From: Saprospiraceae bacterium
GTDB taxonomy: Bacteria > Bacteroidota > Bacteroidia > Chitinophagales > Saprospiraceae
NCBI GenBank assembly: GCA_020630955.1
Contig: JAHDIE010000009.1
Location: forward strand, 42,732-106,731
Direction: 5' to 3'
DNA: 64,000 nt
Position 1 is the first letter of the stretch, and the number at the start of each line of letters is the position of its first letter. Position numbers and translations under genes: made by a program. Shown here piece after piece: positions 17,786 to 27,453 of the stretch. The notes under the pieces are model-generated. The model was not told the origin of the DNA, searched no databases, and saw only the letters and a program-made list of their open reading frames with translations.

Positions 17786-20700
17786 ATGTTTAATTTTTTC
17801 AAGAAAGTTTTTGGTACCAAATATGATCGAGATGTAAAGGAATATAGTCCTATTGTCGAGACAATCAACCAACATTTTGAGTCTTACAATACACTTTCAA
17901 ATGACCAATTAAGAAATAAATCTCTTGAATTTAAGACAAGAATAGCTGATTTTTTGAAAGAAATCGATGACGAAATCGAGGAATTAAATAAAAAAGCTGA
18001 CGAAACGGCAGATGTCTTTGAGAAAGAGGATATATATAATGAAGTAGATAAGCTTGTAAAGGAGCGCGATACGGAATTGGAGAAAGTGTTAAAAGAAATT
18101 CTTCCTGAGGCATTTGCTGTGGTAAAAGAAACAGCCAGAAGGTTTTCTCAAAATACGGAAATTCAAGTTACAGCAACAGAACATGATAGAGAATTAGCGG
18201 CTACAAAAAATTATATTACCATTGAAGGCGATCAGGCAACATGGCAAAACTCATGGGTTGCTGCTGGTGGTGAAATCACTTGGAACATGCTTCATTATGA
18301 TGTTCAGTTGATAGGAGGAATGGTTTTGCATGATGGTAAAATTGCTGAAATGCAGACCGGAGAGGGTAAAACGTTAGTTGCCACATTGCCAGCCTACCTT
18401 AATGGTCTAACAGGTCAAGGTGTTCATGTTATTACAGTTAACAATTATTTGGCACGAAGAGATTCAGAATGGGTTGGACCTATTTTTGAATTTTTATTTC
18501 TTACGGTTGATTGTATTGATAAATACAAGCCGCACTCAGAGCAACGTGTTAAAGCTTACAAATCAGATATCGTCTATGGAACGAATAATGAATTTGGGTT
18601 TGATTACTTGAGAGACAATATGGTTCGTTCCAAAGAAGAGAAGGTGCAAGGAAAACATCATTTTGCAATGATAGATGAGGTTGATTCGGTTTTGATAGAT
18701 GATGCAAGAACCCCCTTAATAATTTCTGGTCCAGTTACTAAAGGAGCAGATGAGCAAGATTATACAGATCTAAATCCGAAAGTGAAAAGATTGGTTGATG
18801 AACAAAAAAGTTTAGCAAATAAATATTTAGCGGAAGCGAAAAAATTATACAAGGAAGGACGAACAGGGCACGAAGAAGGAGAAGGAGGAATGGCCTTGTT
18901 GAGGGCATATAAATCTTTGCCGAAACACAGACCATTGATCAAGTTTTTAAGTGAAGAAGGGATAAAATCTTCTATGCAAAAAGCGGAAAACCACTATATG
19001 CAAGAGCAAAACAAAAATATGCATCTTGTAACGGAACCGCTATTATTTACCATTGATGAAAAAAATCGAAATGTAGAATTAACAGATAAGGGTAGTGATT
19101 TTCTTGCTAAAGGCGAATCTGATTCAAACTTTTTTGTGATGCCCGATATCACCTATGAGATGCAACAACTTGAGGAAAGAGAAAAAGAAGAAGGAAAAAA
19201 GCTATCAGACGAACGAGATACCTTAATTCAGGACTTTAGTGTCAAATCAAGAAGATTGCACGCAGTAAGTCAATTATTAAAAGCATATACCTTATTTGAG
19301 AATAATGACGAATATGTTGTGATGGATGGCCAAGTAAAAATTGTAGATGAGTCAACAGGAAGAATGATGGAGGGAAGACGTTACTCAGATGGCCTACATC
19401 AAGCGATTGAAGCAAAGGAAAATGTAAAGGTTGGTGATATTACACAAACCTATGCTACAGTTACATTGCAAAATTATTTCAGAATGTATCATAAGCTTTC
19501 TGGGATGACTGGTACTGCAGAAACAGAGGCTGGAGAGTTTTGGGAGATTTATAAATTGGATGTTGTTGTAATTCCTACAAATAGGCCGATAGTTAGAAAA
19601 GATCAAGAAGACTTGGTTTTTAAAACAAATAAAGAAAAATACAATGCTGTTATTGATCATGTAGTAGATCAAACAACAGCAGGTAGACCTGTCTTATTAG
19701 GAACTACATCCGTTGATATCTCTGAAAAGCTAAGTAGGATGTTAAATATGAGAGGTATCTCTCACAATGTCCTGAATGCAAAACAACATCAACGAGAAGC
19801 AGATATAGTCACTGAGGCCGGTCGTGCAGGCAAAGTGACTATTGCCACAAACATGGCAGGTAGAGGAACAGATATTAAAATTTCAGAAGAAGTAAAGCAA
19901 GCAGGAGGATTAGCAATTGTTGCCACAGAAAGACATGACTCAAGAAGGGTAGATCGTCAGTTGAGAGGTAGAGCAGGAAGGCAAGGAGACCCAGGTTCTT
20001 CTCAGTTTTTTGTTTCTCTTGAGGATAAATTAATGAGGTTGTTCAACTCAGATAGAATCGCTAACGTTATGGATAAAATGGGTCACAAAGAAGGAGAAGT
20101 GATCCAACATAGTGCCGTTACAAAGTCTATCGAACGAGCTCAGAAAAAAGTAGAAGAAAATAACTTTGGAATTAGAAAAAGATTACTTGAGTATGATGAT
20201 GTAATGAATATTCAGCGTGAAGCAATCTATACAAAAAGAGGCAATGCACTTTCGGGTACAAGGCTTTCAGTGGATTTGTATAATATGTTTGCAGGATTAA
20301 CTGAGGTAATTGTTGATGATGCAAAAGCAGCCGGAAATTATGATTACTTAAGAAACGAATCATTAAGAACGATGGGAATTGATCCATCGATCGATGAGGC
20401 TACATTTATGGAAGCGAGTGTATCAGATATCACTGAACAATTCCAAAGGCAAGTTTTTGATATGTATGAACAAAAGATGGATAAAATCCGAGAATTGTTG
20501 ATGCCTATAATTGTAAAAGTACAAGAGAACGAAGGACATCGATATAAGAAAATATCGATTCCTTTTGTTGCGGAAGGAGAGAAACAGTTAAATATTGCTG
20601 CACATTTAGAAAAAGCCATTAGCACTGAAGGAGAAAGTGTTCAGAAAGATATTGAGATGGCTGTTTCGTTGGCATTGATAGATGATAACTGGAAAGAACA

Positions 20701-21088
20701 CCTACGGTCAATGGATGAGTTAAAGGATTCTGTTCAGTCCGCATCATTTGAGCAAAAAGATCCTTTGGTAATTTACAAAAAAGAGTCTTTTGAATTGTTT
20801 CAAGAGTTGGTGTACAAAGTGAATGTTGATGTTTGCTCTTATTTGATGAAAGGAAAACTTCTATTAGCAGCCCCTGAAGAAGTAAGAGAAGCAAAGCAAT
20901 CAAAAACTGATTTTAGAAAAATTTCGACGAATCAAGAGTCAAGAGCAAGAAGAGCTGCCGCTGCTGCTGCAGGAAGACAACAAGCAAAAAAACCAGAAAC
21001 CTTTAAGAGGCAAGAATCAAAAGTTAAAAGAAATGACCCTTGTCCATGTGGGAGTGGAAAAAAATACAAGCAATGTCATGGAAAATAA
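17786..21088 (+). CDS. secA: Preprotein translocase ATPase SecA
   Basis: About 1100 residues from ATG 17786; the track start at 17759 is an upstream TTG, and family N termini begin MFNFFKKVFGTK. It drives export of unfolded precursors through SecYEG. Walker A is in MQTGEGKTLVATLPAYLNGL, and the Walker B region (AMIDEVDSVLIDDARTPLII), the motor motifs (NMAGRGTDIKI; QLRGRAGRQGDPGSSQFF) and the C-terminal zinc tail CPCGSGKKYKQCHG are intact. Insertions make it longer than E. coli SecA, as usual in Bacteroidota. Two -7-like elements (TAGTTTTG, TAGCTTTG) lie just upstream, without a good -33 element. Confidence 0.98.
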   Translation: MFNFFKKVFGTKYDRDVKEYSPIVETINQHFESYNTLSNDQLRNKSLEFKTRIADFLKEIDDEIEELNKKADETADVFEKEDIYNEVDKLVKERDTELEKVLKEILPEAFAVVKETARRFSQNTEIQVTATEHDRELAATKNYITIEGDQATWQNSWVAAGGEITWNMLHYDVQLIGGMVLHDGKIAEMQTGEGKTLVATLPAYLNGLTGQGVHVITVNNYLARRDSEWVGPIFEFLFLTVDCIDKYKPHSEQRVKAYKSDIVYGTNNEFGFDYLRDNMVRSKEEKVQGKHHFAMIDEVDSVLIDDARTPLIISGPVTKGADEQDYTDLNPKVKRLVDEQKSLANKYLAEAKKLYKEGRTGHEEGEGGMALLRAYKSLPKHRPLIKFLSEEGIKSSMQKAENHYMQEQNKNMHLVTEPLLFTIDEKNRNVELTDKGSDFLAKGESDSNFFVMPDITYEMQQLEEREKEEGKKLSDERDTLIQDFSVKSRRLHAVSQLLKAYTLFENNDEYVVMDGQVKIVDESTGRMMEGRRYSDGLHQAIEAKENVKVGDITQTYATVTLQNYFRMYHKLSGMTGTAETEAGEFWEIYKLDVVVIPTNRPIVRKDQEDLVFKTNKEKYNAVIDHVVDQTTAGRPVLLGTTSVDISEKLSRMLNMRGISHNVLNAKQHQREADIVTEAGRAGKVTIATNMAGRGTDIKISEEVKQAGGLAIVATERHDSRRVDRQLRGRAGRQGDPGSSQFFVSLEDKLMRLFNSDRIANVMDKMGHKEGEVIQHSAVTKSIERAQKKVEENNFGIRKRLLEYDDVMNIQREAIYTKRGNALSGTRLSVDLYNMFAGLTEVIVDDAKAAGNYDYLRNESLRTMGIDPSIDEATFMEASVSDITEQFQRQVFDMYEQKMDKIRELLMPIIVKVQENEGHRYKKISIPFVAEGEKQLNIAAHLEKAISTEGESVQKDIEMAVSLALIDDNWKEHLRSMDELKDSVQSASFEQKDPLVIYKKESFELFQELVYKVNVDVCSYLMKGKLLLAAPEEVREAKQSKTDFRKISTNQESRARRAAAAAAGRQQAKKPETFKRQESKVKRNDPCPCGSGKKYKQCHGK

Positions 21089-21126
21089 ATGAACATTAAA
21101 TATGTTTAATTAATAAATAGAACTTT

Positions 21127-21516
21127 ATGAAAATAGTTTTAGCCATTTTATTTAGCCTTTTTGTTGTCTTTGGACTGAAAGCTCAAGTACAAATACAAGA
21201 AGAAGAATCTATCAGACGTTTTATGCTAGATTATGAAAGAGTGAATGCCGAAAACTCAAAACAAAAAGCATGGAAGATTCAGATCATAGCAACAAATGAT
21301 AGAAGGAAAATGGAGGAAGCTATTTCAAAGTTTGAAAGATACTTTCCCGACCATGAAACCAATTGGTCTCATGAGAATCCATACTACAAAGTTAAAGTTG
21401 GAGCATTTGAAACAAAAGAAGATTTATACTCATTTCTGCTCACGGTAAAAGAGCATTTTAGAGGAGCTATTCCCGTTGTTGAAAATATTGAAAAGGCAGA
21501 ATTGGTAAGAACATAA
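21127..21516 (+). CDS. Secreted SPOR-like domain protein
   Basis: A 129-residue protein with a signal peptide (MKIVLAILFSLFVVFGLKAQ). The rest has the beta-alpha-beta pattern of a SPOR domain (WKIQIIATNDRRKMEEAI ... YKVKVGAFETKEDLYSFL), which binds denuded peptidoglycan at division sites. The gene ends directly against rodA (0-nt gap), so it probably works with wall synthesis. Sequence similarity to known SPOR proteins is judged by eye; the first helix is atypical. Confidence 0.75.
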   Translation: MKIVLAILFSLFVVFGLKAQVQIQEEESIRRFMLDYERVNAENSKQKAWKIQIIATNDRRKMEEAISKFERYFPDHETNWSHENPYYKVKVGAFETKEDLYSFLLTVKEHFRGAIPVVENIEKAELVRT

Positions 21517-22926
21517 GTGTCAATAGGCAAAAGAACATCTCAATTATCTAGAGGTATAGATATACCTGCATATCTAAGTTTTTTTGCTTTAGTTATCATT
21601 GGTTGGTTGTCTCTTTTTGCGGCTAGTTATAATGGTACAGGAATTCAAGAAGTTTTTAGTTTATCAACTGAAATAGGAAGACAAACGGTTTGGCTTGGTC
21701 TGAGTATTGTTTCATTTATTGCTATTCTTACAATTGACTGGAAGTTTTGGAGCACCTTTGCTTATGTAATTTATGGCCTTGGAATTTTCTTGTTACTTGC
21801 TGTTTTAATATTTGGTGTTGAAATAAAAGGGTCAACATCTTGGTTTAATATAGCAGGATTTTCTTTTCAGCCATCAGAGTTTTCAAAGTTGGCAACTTGT
21901 TTGGCAATAGCTTCTCTTTTGGGCTCAACACAAATAAATATAAAAAACAACAGACATTTTTCAATAGCTTTAGCGATGGTTGGAGTGCCAGCATTTTTAA
22001 TTATGCTTCAACCAGATGCAGGTTCAGCATTGGTGTTTTCTTCTTTTTTAATTTTGTTTTATAGAGCAGGAGCTAATTCATTATTCTATATTTTGGGGTT
22101 GGCCTTTATCACAAATGTTATTCTCGGCTTGGTGTTTGGCGTTTCTCCAACGCTCATATTTAGTATGCTTGTAACGATTGGTGTCATAATGTTTATTATC
22201 AATTCTGACATTAGGTTTTTGGCTAACTTTTTTCTTATTGCCTTGGCTTCATTTGTTTTTTATCGGTTTGGATACAAAATACCAACCTTTATTGTACTTG
22301 GACTTATTCTGGTGGGGTTTAGTATTTATATGATCAGAGAGAATAAAATTCAACAGTTAATATTGACAGTTGTTTTTTTAGCGATTTCAGTTTTTATTAC
22401 GATGATAACAAACTGGTCATTTAATAATGTATTGAAGCCACATCAACAAGATAGAATCAATGTTTGGTTAAGACCAGACTTGTGTGAGCCTAGGGGTTCA
22501 TTATATAATATTATTCAATCCAAAACAGCTATTGGTTCTGGAGGGTTTTGGGGTACAGGATTTTTAAAAGGGGCGATGACAAAACTTGATTTTGTTCCCG
22601 AACAAAACACGGATTTTATTTTTTGCACCATAGGAGAAGAACATGGCTTTTTAGGTGTCTTTGGTGTAATAGTTTTATTTATGATTTTACTTTACAGAAT
22701 AGTTTTAATGGCAGAAAACACGCGATTAGATTTTATTAGATACTATATGTATGGTGTTGCTGGAATAATTTTTTTCCATGTATTTATAAACATTGGTATG
22801 ACAATGGGGATTATGCCTGTTGTAGGAATCCCTCTACCTTTGATGAGTAAAGGAGGAACATCGATCTTGGTGTTTTTTTTAATGATTGCAATATTATTTA
22901 AGATGGACCTTAAGAGAGTAAGATGA
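21517..22926 (+). CDS. rodA: Peptidoglycan glycosyltransferase RodA (SEDS family)
   Basis: A 469-residue polytopic membrane protein of the FtsW/RodA/SpoVE family, which polymerises lipid II during elongation. Hallmarks: QPSEFSKLATCL, the region FWGTGFLKGAMTKLDFVPEQ with NTDFIFCTIGEEHGF, and the C-terminal GIPLPLMSKGGTS. The middle carries extra hydrophobic segments, making it somewhat longer than E. coli RodA. The start is GTG, immediately after the SPOR gene stop. tgt overlaps its end by 4 nt. RodA is preferred over FtsW because of the TDFIF region and wall-gene context, but a paralogue comparison would settle this. Confidence 0.9.
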   Translation: MSIGKRTSQLSRGIDIPAYLSFFALVIIGWLSLFAASYNGTGIQEVFSLSTEIGRQTVWLGLSIVSFIAILTIDWKFWSTFAYVIYGLGIFLLLAVLIFGVEIKGSTSWFNIAGFSFQPSEFSKLATCLAIASLLGSTQINIKNNRHFSIALAMVGVPAFLIMLQPDAGSALVFSSFLILFYRAGANSLFYILGLAFITNVILGLVFGVSPTLIFSMLVTIGVIMFIINSDIRFLANFFLIALASFVFYRFGYKIPTFIVLGLILVGFSIYMIRENKIQQLILTVVFLAISVFITMITNWSFNNVLKPHQQDRINVWLRPDLCEPRGSLYNIIQSKTAIGSGGFWGTGFLKGAMTKLDFVPEQNTDFIFCTIGEEHGFLGVFGVIVLFMILLYRIVLMAENTRLDFIRYYMYGVAGIIFFHVFINIGMTMGIMPVVGIPLPLMSKGGTSILVFFLMIAILFKMDLKRVR

Positions 22927-24056
22927 TTAGTTTTGAATTAGAAGTTACAGACAAACAGAGTAAAGCTCGGGCAGGAATTATTAAAACAGACCATGGGGAT
23001 ATTGAAACTCCTATTTTTATGCCAGTTGGAACTGTAGGTACTGTCAAAGGCATACATCAAAAAGAGTTGGAAGAATCTATAAGGGCACAAATCATTTTAG
23101 GAAACACCTATCATTTGTATTTGCGTCCAGGAACATCTATTGTAGAAGAAGCTGGAGGAATTCATCGCTTCATAAATTGGTCAAAACCAATTCTTACTGA
23201 CAGTGGTGGTTACCAAGTCTATTCATTGAGCCAACGAAGAAAGATAAAAGAAGAGGGCGCAACTTTTTCTTCACACGTTGATGGTAGCAAACACTTATTT
23301 ACTCCAGAGAACGTTATGGATATTCAGCGAAAACTTGGTGCTGATATTATTATGGCCTTTGATGAATGTACCCCTTATCCATGTGAGAAGAGATATGCTA
23401 CGAAGTCTATGCATATGACTCATAGGTGGTTAGAAAGATGCTTAAAAGCTTTTGATCGATCAGATCCGGTACATCCATATGCTCAAACATTGGCACCAAT
23501 AGTACAAGGAAGTGTATTTCCAGAATTGAGAAAACAATCATCAGAATATATAGCAAAGAAGGGGAGGATGATAAATGCTATAGGCGGTCTTTCTGTAGGA
23601 GAACCTCATGAAGACCTTTATGCTATGACAGATTTATGTTGTGGAATTTTGCCTCAAGATAAAGCAAGGTATTTAATGGGTGTAGGATTGCCAGAAAACA
23701 TATTGGAATGTATAGGGTTGGGGATAGATATGTTTGATTGTGTTTTGCCTTCTAGAAATGCTCGACACGGATTATTGTATACCTCCAGAGGAGTAATACA
23801 TATTAAAAACCAAAAGTGGAAAAGTGATTTTACTCCAATTGATGAAGATAGCACCGTTGAGACATCAAGAATTCATACAAAAGCATATTTAAGACATCTT
23901 TTTCAAGTAAAAGAATTATTGGCTGGCCAACTTGCCACACTTCATAACTTAGGCTTTTATTTGTGGTTGGTTGAAGAATCAAGAAAGCAGATTTTGCAAG
24001 GAAACTTTGGAAGTTGGAAGGATGCAATAATTCCAAAATTAAGAACGAAGTTGTAA
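22923..24056 (+). CDS. tgt: tRNA-guanine(34) transglycosylase (queuosine pathway)
   Basis: A 377-residue TIM-barrel enzyme that exchanges guanine 34 for preQ1 in GUN-anticodon tRNAs. The start (GIIKTDHGDIETPIFMPVGT), the binding motif TDSGGYQVYSL, the general region MAFDECTPYP and the nucleophile region IDMFDCVLPSRNARHG are all present. Oddly, the zinc-site cysteines are absent: the classical C-x-C-x-x-C before YLRHL reads S-T-V-E-T-S here, while the downstream histidine (LHNLGFYLW) remains. The ATG overlaps the rodA stop by 4 nt, and the LptF/G permease gene starts right at its stop. Confidence 0.94.
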   Translation: MISFELEVTDKQSKARAGIIKTDHGDIETPIFMPVGTVGTVKGIHQKELEESIRAQIILGNTYHLYLRPGTSIVEEAGGIHRFINWSKPILTDSGGYQVYSLSQRRKIKEEGATFSSHVDGSKHLFTPENVMDIQRKLGADIIMAFDECTPYPCEKRYATKSMHMTHRWLERCLKAFDRSDPVHPYAQTLAPIVQGSVFPELRKQSSEYIAKKGRMINAIGGLSVGEPHEDLYAMTDLCCGILPQDKARYLMGVGLPENILECIGLGIDMFDCVLPSRNARHGLLYTSRGVIHIKNQKWKSDFTPIDEDSTVETSRIHTKAYLRHLFQVKELLAGQLATLHNLGFYLWLVEESRKQILQGNFGSWKDAIIPKLRTKL

Positions 24057-25142
24057 TTGAATAAACTGGATAAATATATTATTGGCAAATACTTAAAGAC
24101 ATTTTTCTTTACCGTAATCCTGATAACTATGGTTGCTTTGGTTATAGATTTTAGCGACCGGGCAGACAAGTTTATCAATTTGGATATTCCCTTCAAAGAA
24201 ATATTGATTAAATATTATTTAAATTTTATCCCCTGGATTAATGGATTGTTGTGGCCCCTGTTTTCATTGATCGCTGTAATTTTTTTCACATCACGCTTGG
24301 CGAAAAACACTGAAATTGTTGCCATGCTAAGTGCAGGTATAAGCTATCGGAGAATTTTAGTTCCTTACATGATCGCTGCAGGAGTTATTGCAGGTTTATT
24401 GTGGATAGGAAGTAATTATATTATTCCTCGCAGTAACAAAATTAAGACAACTTTCGAAAATGAATATATAGCCAGACATAAGGAAAGAACATTGGGGTCA
24501 GATATACATTTTTATGTTGCTCCTAATGAGAAAATATATTTAAGATACTATAGAAGAACAGATACTACAGGACAATCTTTTCGTTTCGAAAGATTTAAAG
24601 ATGGGAAGTTGGAGTATGTCATTAAGGCAAGTAAATTGAGCTTGAAAGAAAAGCCAAACTTGTGGACACTCACCGATTATGAAAAGAGACACTTTTATGA
24701 CCACAATGAGGATCTAATTTTGGCAAAAGGAGAACAGATGGATACGGTAATAAATTTAACTCCTCAGGATTTTATTATCAATGACAAAGATATGTTGGCA
24801 ATGACCACACCTGAACTTAAGGAGGCCGTAAGAAGAAGAACAGAACGTGGGCTAGGAAATATCACTAAATATTTATTAGAAATTCATAAGAGGACCGCAG
24901 ATCCTGTTGCTGTCTTAATATTGACTTTGATAGGAGCGTCTGTTGCTTCTCGAAAATCAAGAGGTGGAGTAGGGATGAACCTTGCCGTTGGAATTGTTTT
25001 CGGTTCAATATTCGTAGTAATGTCAAAGTTTTCTGAGACATTCAGTTATAACCTCAATCTGCCACCAATTTTGGCTATGTGGATTCCGAATATAGCATTC
25101 ACCTTCGTAGCTATATATCTTTTGTCAAAAGCCCAAAAGTAA
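24057..25142 (+). CDS. LptF/LptG-family lipopolysaccharide export permease (YjgP/YjgQ)
   Basis: A 361-residue inner-membrane protein starting at TTG immediately after tgt. Three hydrophobic segments lie in the N-terminal third (TFFFTVILITMVALVIDF; PWINGLLWPLFSLIAVIFF), followed by a periplasmic beta-jellyroll-like middle and three C-terminal helices. This is the layout of LptF/LptG, which with LptB drives LPS from the inner membrane to the Lpt bridge. Which of the two paralogues it is cannot be told from the sequence. It is the last gene of the SPOR-rodA-tgt group. Confidence 0.9.
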   Translation: MNKLDKYIIGKYLKTFFFTVILITMVALVIDFSDRADKFINLDIPFKEILIKYYLNFIPWINGLLWPLFSLIAVIFFTSRLAKNTEIVAMLSAGISYRRILVPYMIAAGVIAGLLWIGSNYIIPRSNKIKTTFENEYIARHKERTLGSDIHFYVAPNEKIYLRYYRRTDTTGQSFRFERFKDGKLEYVIKASKLSLKEKPNLWTLTDYEKRHFYDHNEDLILAKGEQMDTVINLTPQDFIINDKDMLAMTTPELKEAVRRRTERGLGNITKYLLEIHKRTADPVAVLILTLIGASVASRKSRGGVGMNLAVGIVFGSIFVVMSKFSETFSYNLNLPPILAMWIPNIAFTFVAIYLLSKAQK

Positions 25143-25315
25143 TTTTCATTTTATTTTGAAAAATATTATGTAACAAGTATTTTGTAATATATTGATTTAT
25201 AGCTAATTATAAAATACAAAAACTGTAATATTTATGAAATTTGGTTTTTTGTTTAAAGTAAATTTGTTTTTTGTTTAACTTTCAATTATTTTTGAAAGTA
25301 AACAAAATCACTAAT

Positions 25316-25855
25316 ATGTCAGTTCCAGAATTTAATAGTCAATTGTTTAGCGTCAATAGTTCATTAAATGCTTTTGCTTATAATTTGACTAAAAACACAG
25401 AAGAAGCAAAAGACCTTTATCAAGAAACAACTTTGCGTGCTATATCAAATAGGGAAAAGTTTAATCCAGGGACTAATTTTAAGGCATGGATGTTTACAAT
25501 TATGAAAAACATCTTTATAAATCAATATAGAAAGAAACAAAAGGCAAACACCGTTATTGATAAATCGGAGAATTTATTTTATATAAACTCTGGCAAAAAT
25601 ATTATAAGAAACGATGCTGATACCAATATTTCAATAAATGAAATTCAGACAATGGTTAATAGTCTTGAAGATGGATTACGGGTTCCTTTCGAGCTACATT
25701 TTCAAGGTTTCAAGTATCAAGAAATTTCAGAAAAACTAAACCTTCCCCTAGGTACAATAAAAAGCAGAATATTTTTTGCTCGAAAAGCACTAAAACAGAA
25801 AATTAAATTCCTTTATGGGGATTATAATACGATTCGTACAAGTCTTTCTGCATAA
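25316..25855 (+). CDS. RNA polymerase ECF sigma factor
   Basis: About 179 residues from ATG 25316 (MSVPEFNSQLF); the track start at 25271 is a TTG in an AT-rich leader. Region 2 (NTEEAKDLYQETTLRAISNREKF, with FKAWMFTIMKNIFINQYRK) and region 4 (LPLGTIKSRIFFARKALKQKI) are clear. No anti-sigma gene follows, since mutY is next after 58 nt. This stand-alone ECF type resembles a group found across Bacteroidota. A TAAATTTG -7-like element lies at 25259 with a poorly spaced TTTG upstream. Confidence 0.92.
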   Translation: MSVPEFNSQLFSVNSSLNAFAYNLTKNTEEAKDLYQETTLRAISNREKFNPGTNFKAWMFTIMKNIFINQYRKKQKANTVIDKSENLFYINSGKNIIRNDADTNISINEIQTMVNSLEDGLRVPFELHFQGFKYQEISEKLNLPLGTIKSRIFFARKALKQKIKFLYGDYNTIRTSLSA

Positions 25856-25913
25856 AAAGTGACTGCAACATTAAAAACAAAGGAGATGTAATTAAATTTG
25901 CTTCTCCTTTTTT

Positions 25914-26984
25914 ATGAATTCAAAACAAATTTTTCTTAAAAAACTTCTCCATTGGCATATTGAAAACCCAAGGAATATGCCATGGTTAGAAATAAAGGAT
26001 CCATATAAAATATGGATTTCTGAAATTATATTACAACAAACAAGAGTTGCTCAAGGTTGGGATTATTATTTAAGATTTATTGAAAAGTTTCCTTCCATTG
26101 ATATACTTGCTTTTGCAAAAGAAGACGAGGTATTAAAAGTATGGGAAGGTCTTGGTTATTATACAAGAGCAAGAAATTTATTAAAGGCAGCAAAGATTAT
26201 TTTCAAAGATCACAATGCTATTTTTCCCAAAGATTATGAAAAAATTTTGGCCCTTCCTGGTATTGGCCCTTATACTGCTGCTGCAATTTCAAGTTTTGCA
26301 TATGGGCTTCCTTATCCAGTTTTGGATGGTAATGTTTTGAGAGTAATAAGTAGATACACTGCAAATGACCAAGATATTCTTAGTAGCAAGACAAAAAAGA
26401 TAATCGAAAATTACCTAAATGAATTAATGCAAGAGGTTAAAGATCCAGCGATCTTCAATCAGGCAATTATGAACTTTGGAGCTATGCAATGCACGCCAAG
26501 GAATCCTGGGTGTGAAAGCTGTCAAATGTCAAAACATTGTATGGCGTTCAAAGAAGGACTTGTAGAGCAAATACCATTTAAGTTAAAGAAAGTAAAGAAG
26601 AAAGTAAGAACACTTAACTTTATTGACCTTATTGATAACCGAGGTAATCGACTAATAAATAAAAGAACAGAAAAGGACATTTGGATGGGCTTGTATCAGT
26701 TTTTGTTATTAGAGTCAAACATCAAGTTTAGTATTTTAGAAATTGAAGAGACAATAATTAGCAATGAGATAAAGACCAAAGGCAAATTAACCCTTGTAAA
26801 GCAAAATGAATATCGACATGAACTTACTCACCAAACGATAAAAGGAAAAATATTTACCGTAAGGTGTAAAGAAATAATAAATGCTGGACCAAAAATGATA
26901 AAAACGAATAGTCTTTCTGGATATCCATTTCCAAAATTATTAGATTTATATTTGCAAGATAATCACGATAATTATGATAAATAA
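25914..26984 (+). CDS. mutY: A/G-specific adenine glycosylase MutY
   Basis: A 356-residue base-excision enzyme that removes adenine opposite 8-oxoguanine. It has the helix-hairpin-helix segment (LPGIGPYTAAAISSFAYG), the catalytic aspartate region (VLDGNVLRVISR) and the 4Fe-4S cluster cysteines C-x6-C-x2-C-x5-C (CTPRNPGCESCQMSKHC). A C-terminal NUDIX-like 8-oxoG recognition domain follows (about 230-356). ssb overlaps its 3' end by 11 nt, and mutY-ssb-gldE-gldD is a conserved order in Bacteroidota. Confidence 0.96.
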   Translation: MNSKQIFLKKLLHWHIENPRNMPWLEIKDPYKIWISEIILQQTRVAQGWDYYLRFIEKFPSIDILAFAKEDEVLKVWEGLGYYTRARNLLKAAKIIFKDHNAIFPKDYEKILALPGIGPYTAAAISSFAYGLPYPVLDGNVLRVISRYTANDQDILSSKTKKIIENYLNELMQEVKDPAIFNQAIMNFGAMQCTPRNPGCESCQMSKHCMAFKEGLVEQIPFKLKKVKKKVRTLNFIDLIDNRGNRLINKRTEKDIWMGLYQFLLLESNIKFSILEIEETIISNEIKTKGKLTLVKQNEYRHELTHQTIKGKIFTVRCKEIINAGPKMIKTNSLSGYPFPKLLDLYLQDNHDNYDK

Positions 26985-27435
26985 AGTAATACTCATAGGA
27001 AACCTTGGAAAAGACCCTGAGATAAGAAAATTTGATAACGGTGGAGCTGTTGCAAAATTTCCTGTTGCAACCAATGAGAATTATAGAGATAAAAATGGCG
27101 AATGGCAGACGGCTACAGAATGGCATAATATTGTAGTTTGGGGACCCGCTGCAGAAAGAGCAGAAAGGGACTTTAAGAAAGGGAATATGATCTACATTGA
27201 AGGAAAGTTGACTACACGAAAATGGCAAGATCAACAAGGAGTTGACAAATACATTACCGAGGTAAGAGCAGTGATTACCAGAAGATTAGAAAAAAGAGAA
27301 GATTCAGGATCTAATTCAGGATTTATGCCTGGACCAGAAGATGAATTTCCTCCAATTGCGGCACCCCAAAAAGAGGTAGAACAAGATACGACTCAGCAAA
27401 ACTCACCACCAGTTGAAGATGACCTTCCATTTTAA
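26974..27435 (+). CDS. ssb: Single-stranded DNA-binding protein
   Basis: A 153-residue SSB. The OB-fold covers about residues 1-110 (MINKVILIGNLGKDPEIR; EWHNIVVWG; IEGKLTTRKWQD). A disordered, acidic Pro/Gln-rich linker follows, and the conserved DDLPF tip recruits replication and repair proteins. The start overlaps mutY by 11 nt. Confidence 0.97.
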   Translation: MINKVILIGNLGKDPEIRKFDNGGAVAKFPVATNENYRDKNGEWQTATEWHNIVVWGPAAERAERDFKKGNMIYIEGKLTTRKWQDQQGVDKYITEVRAVITRRLEKREDSGSNSGFMPGPEDEFPPIAAPQKEVEQDTTQQNSPPVEDDLPF

Positions 27436-27453
27436 TTAATCAATAACAAAGCT

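Noticed and set aside
19394-20903. Several minus-strand ORFs inside secA
   Set aside because: They are low-complexity shadows (His/Leu/Ser rich) of a fully recognisable secA frame.
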